Assembly (NCBI GenBank): GCA_006384855.1 | Contig: VCJN01001236.1 | Span: forward strand, 62,001-126,000 | Direction: 5' to 3' | DNA from: Tetraselmis striata | Taxonomy: Eukaryota; Chlorophyta; Chlorodendrophyceae; Chlorodendrales; Chlorodendraceae | Length of the DNA stretch: 64,000 nucleotides | Part shown: positions 62,701 through 64,000 of the stretch, one piece after another | How positions within the stretch are numbered: position 1 is the first letter of the stretch | Layout: every line of letters starts with the position of its first letter | Translations under genes and position numbers: made by a program | The notes under the pieces: model-generated | What the model was told of the DNA's origin: nothing | Databases searched by the model: none | The model's input: the letters and a program-made list of their open reading frames with translations, nothing else

Positions 62701-63136
62701 ACCCCCCCCCCCCCCCCCCCCTATTTGCGACAGCTTTCCAAACATAGCAGCATGCTCCCCGCTCACTTTGCGCTGCCTCACATTCACCTGTGCTTCCATT
62801 GTGGCAGGCCTCTACTGCGATGGCCCAGAGGCGGTCCCCATGAACGGCATGACGTGCGAGGAGGTGGCTGCCAACGGCCTCTGCGATGCTGGCTGGGTGT
62901 CGTACGGAGGGCTGTGTACGTCCGCATGTGCCACCAACTGCACCCTGGCGCCGGAGCCTCGCGACCCAGACACCGGCCTGCGCAGCGCCGGCCTGCTGCC
63001 GTGCTTCGACCGCCAGCCCTGGGGCGCCCTCTCCTGCTTTGAGCGCCGCTTCATTTACGGCCAGTGCGTCGACAACTGGATGCTGCAGGGCGGCTTCTGC
63101 GCCTTCACCTGCGGCTTCTGCGCTACCGACCCATGA
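52775..63136 (+). CDS. Large G8 domain / parallel beta-helix protein with six cysteine-rich modules
   Basis: Exons: about 52775-53830, 54635-54976, 55094-56002, 56283-56416, 59095-59209, 59589-59837, 60163-60283, 60429-60526, 60687-61192, 61301-61563, 62003-62130, 62285-62428, 62539-62697, 62808-63136. A hydrophobic segment (LVFPLLLSPLGLLLTIAVLL) suggests a signal peptide or anchor. Exons 1-2 hold a G8 domain (LLLWHDAVGW; KLDLHGRLFTPTWTRLATSA). Exons 3-6 resemble the CEMIP/TMEM2/PKHD1L1 beta-helix (GTYPFHFHRLG; GSCFYLEDGVEEDNILDHNL; NWVDHDGSAT). Exons 10-14 carry six ShK-like modules (C-x-x-x-GxC-xxx-W-x-C-xxx-CGxC). CEMIP-type proteins cleave extracellular polysaccharide; a cell-wall or matrix role is inference. 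No in-frame ATG precedes 53384, so the start lies in an unseen exon. Exon 9 shows an apparent one-base frame break. Two donors are GC (after 59209 and 61192). Confidence 0.8.
56688..56812 (+). repeat. (TG)n microsatellite with GACTG interruptions
   Basis: Long TG array interrupted four times by C or AC changes (GCGTGACTG, TGACTG, TGACTGTCTG). Confidence 0.95.
58333..58770. mobile_element. Non-autonomous TIR element with internal tandem duplication
   Basis: Terminal inverted repeats of about 87 bp: ACCGATGACAGATCAGGAGA at the left and its complement at the right, continuing to GCCAGCAGCGAGTCGGCAGA with about three mismatches. Inside, a unit starting ACACGCCGTAACTATGTCAT occurs three times (58425, 58531, 58644), each ending in the right-arm sequence GTAGTCGG(A/G)CC. 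It has no coding capacity, so it looks like a MITE whose right arm has been tandemly copied. No target-site duplication recognised. Confidence 0.75.
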
Positions 63137-63559
63137 GCCAGGACGGCCTCCAGCACCTGAGAACTCCTTCCTACCCAATGCACTCAATGTTTCATGTCCC
63201 TAATGTACATACATATGACACCTGTGTGAATGCGGACCGACTGTTAACTTGAGAGAGGGCTACCTGCGCGCTGTCGCGCCGCCTGCTGCGCCAGCCTGCT
63301 GGCAAAGCACTGGCCCTGGCCGCCGCTCTGACCTGTGTAAATACCCCACTGCTACTGCCAATGCCTCTGATACCCTTGCACAGCTAGTCAGCTGACCTTT
63401 GAAAAACCCTGCTCACGGCTCTGGAAGATGGCATCCCTGAGGATAACATGAAGGCTGCTGAGGCGCGGGCCTTACAACGTGCGCGGCACAAAAATCTCGG
63501 AATGGGCCAGTCCGGAAAAGGGGAAGTGAGGTGGGGGGGGGGGGGGGGGGGGGGGTAGC
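63137..63559. other. Region between convergent genes
   Basis: 3' flank of the G8-domain gene and of the minus-strand gene that ends at 63560. It contains a G-run at about 63531-63555 and no gene. Confidence 0.5.
63336..63340 (+). promoter_or_regulatory. Candidate polyadenylation signal (TGTAA)
   Basis: TGTAA 200 nt after the stop of the G8-domain gene. Confidence 0.55.
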
Positions 63560-64000
63560 CTAGGTCGCGTCCATATCCTCCGGGGTGGCGGCCCGAAGGT
63601 TCGAGAGCTTGACACCGGGGGGCAGCCCCTCCGGCTTGCGGCTGGCCACCCAGAAGATAATCATGAAGACGACGAGAAACACCACGCCCACTGTGGGTAG
63701 CACCTATCGCCAGAGGCAGGAGTCGCGAAGAGGCTCAGCAAGTCTCGTCGGGGGGGGAAGGGGGGGGGGGGAGGGTGCAGACAGATCCCGAGCGAGATGG
63801 AAACGGGGAGCGGGGAGCGTGCACGGAAGCCGGGGGCGGGGGGGGGGGGGGGGGGGGGGGGGGGTTGATGGCGGACTCACCCAGACCGCCGACTCGTGAA
63901 TCTCCTTATACGACTCCTTCCGGGCGCGGGCCTGCGACCGTGTCTCCTTCTTTTCCTTGCCTGCGAGCGGCAGCAGGCACTTGCAGTCAGCGACACGCGC
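63560..64000 (-). CDS. 3' part of a membrane-protein gene (runs off the window)
   Basis: The terminal exon 63690-63560 reads VGVVFLVVFMIIFWVASRKP, a clear transmembrane segment, then EGLPPGVKLSNLRAATPEDM and a TAG stop. The preceding exon 63960-63881 (acceptor CTCGCAG, donor GTGAGT) reads KEKKETRSQARARKESYKEI then HESAVW. The two frames do not join cleanly by one base, so a boundary or a base is wrong. G-runs near 63760 and 63838-63864 lie in the intron (poly-C on the sense strand). Family not recognised; probably a tail-anchored or single-pass protein with a short cytosolic tail. Confidence 0.55.

Noticed and set aside
61301-63136. ShK-like modules as a toxin gene
   Set aside because: They are the C-terminal modules of a large G8/beta-helix protein. 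ShK-like modules are common in non-toxic extracellular proteins.

Overview
The window is nuclear DNA of a eukaryote, most likely a green alga (Chlorophyta). The evidence is a GC-rich gene space, many short exons with GT-AG introns, a ubiquitin-L40 fusion gene, a SEC20 SNARE gene, and TGTAA (the chlorophyte polyadenylation signal) near the 3' ends of most gene models. I see no bacterial operons, CRISPR array or rRNA. No species can be named from the sequence alone.

Layout. 140-5243 (-): 14-exon MUT-7-like 3'-5' exonuclease. 5.2-11.7 kb: gene-poor, with a SINE, a broken LINE reverse transcriptase fragment and unassigned sequence. 11802-14394 (-): 496-residue coiled-coil protein. 15292-17253 (+): SEC20 SNARE. 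17834-26335 (+): 764-residue Ala/Glu/Arg-rich protein built from 19 mostly tiny exons. 27711-28737 (-): ubiquitin-ribosomal protein L40. 31351-33581 (-): 517-residue protein of unknown function. 34577-41266 (+): young, whole-looking Ty3/gypsy chromovirus-type LTR element inserted into a SINE. 41.5-46.2 kb: degraded DIRS-like and LINE remains. 46885-51342 (+): coiled-coil protein ending in ten IQ (calmodulin-binding) repeats. 52775-63136 (+): large secreted or membrane-anchored G8/beta-helix protein ending in six cysteine-rich modules. 63560-64000 (-): 3' part of a membrane-protein gene.

For six host genes (MUT-7-like, coiled-coil, Ala/Glu/Arg-rich, L40, 31-kb orphan, IQ) the exon lengths add up to an exact reading frame, which supports the models strongly. 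SEC20 has one unresolved junction and a probable one-base frame problem at its C-terminus. The G8 gene has an unresolved start and one apparent frame break. The host genes are not functionally linked; they are ordinary neighbours separated by mobile-element debris.

The most unusual signals are: long poly-C runs in introns, nearly always on the sense strand and often touching the 5' splice site; an exon-repeat gene in which 17 of 18 introns split a basic (Arg or Lys) codon in phase 2; and Dam-methyltransferase-like and Nudix-like domains ahead of the protease in the LTR element's pol ORF.
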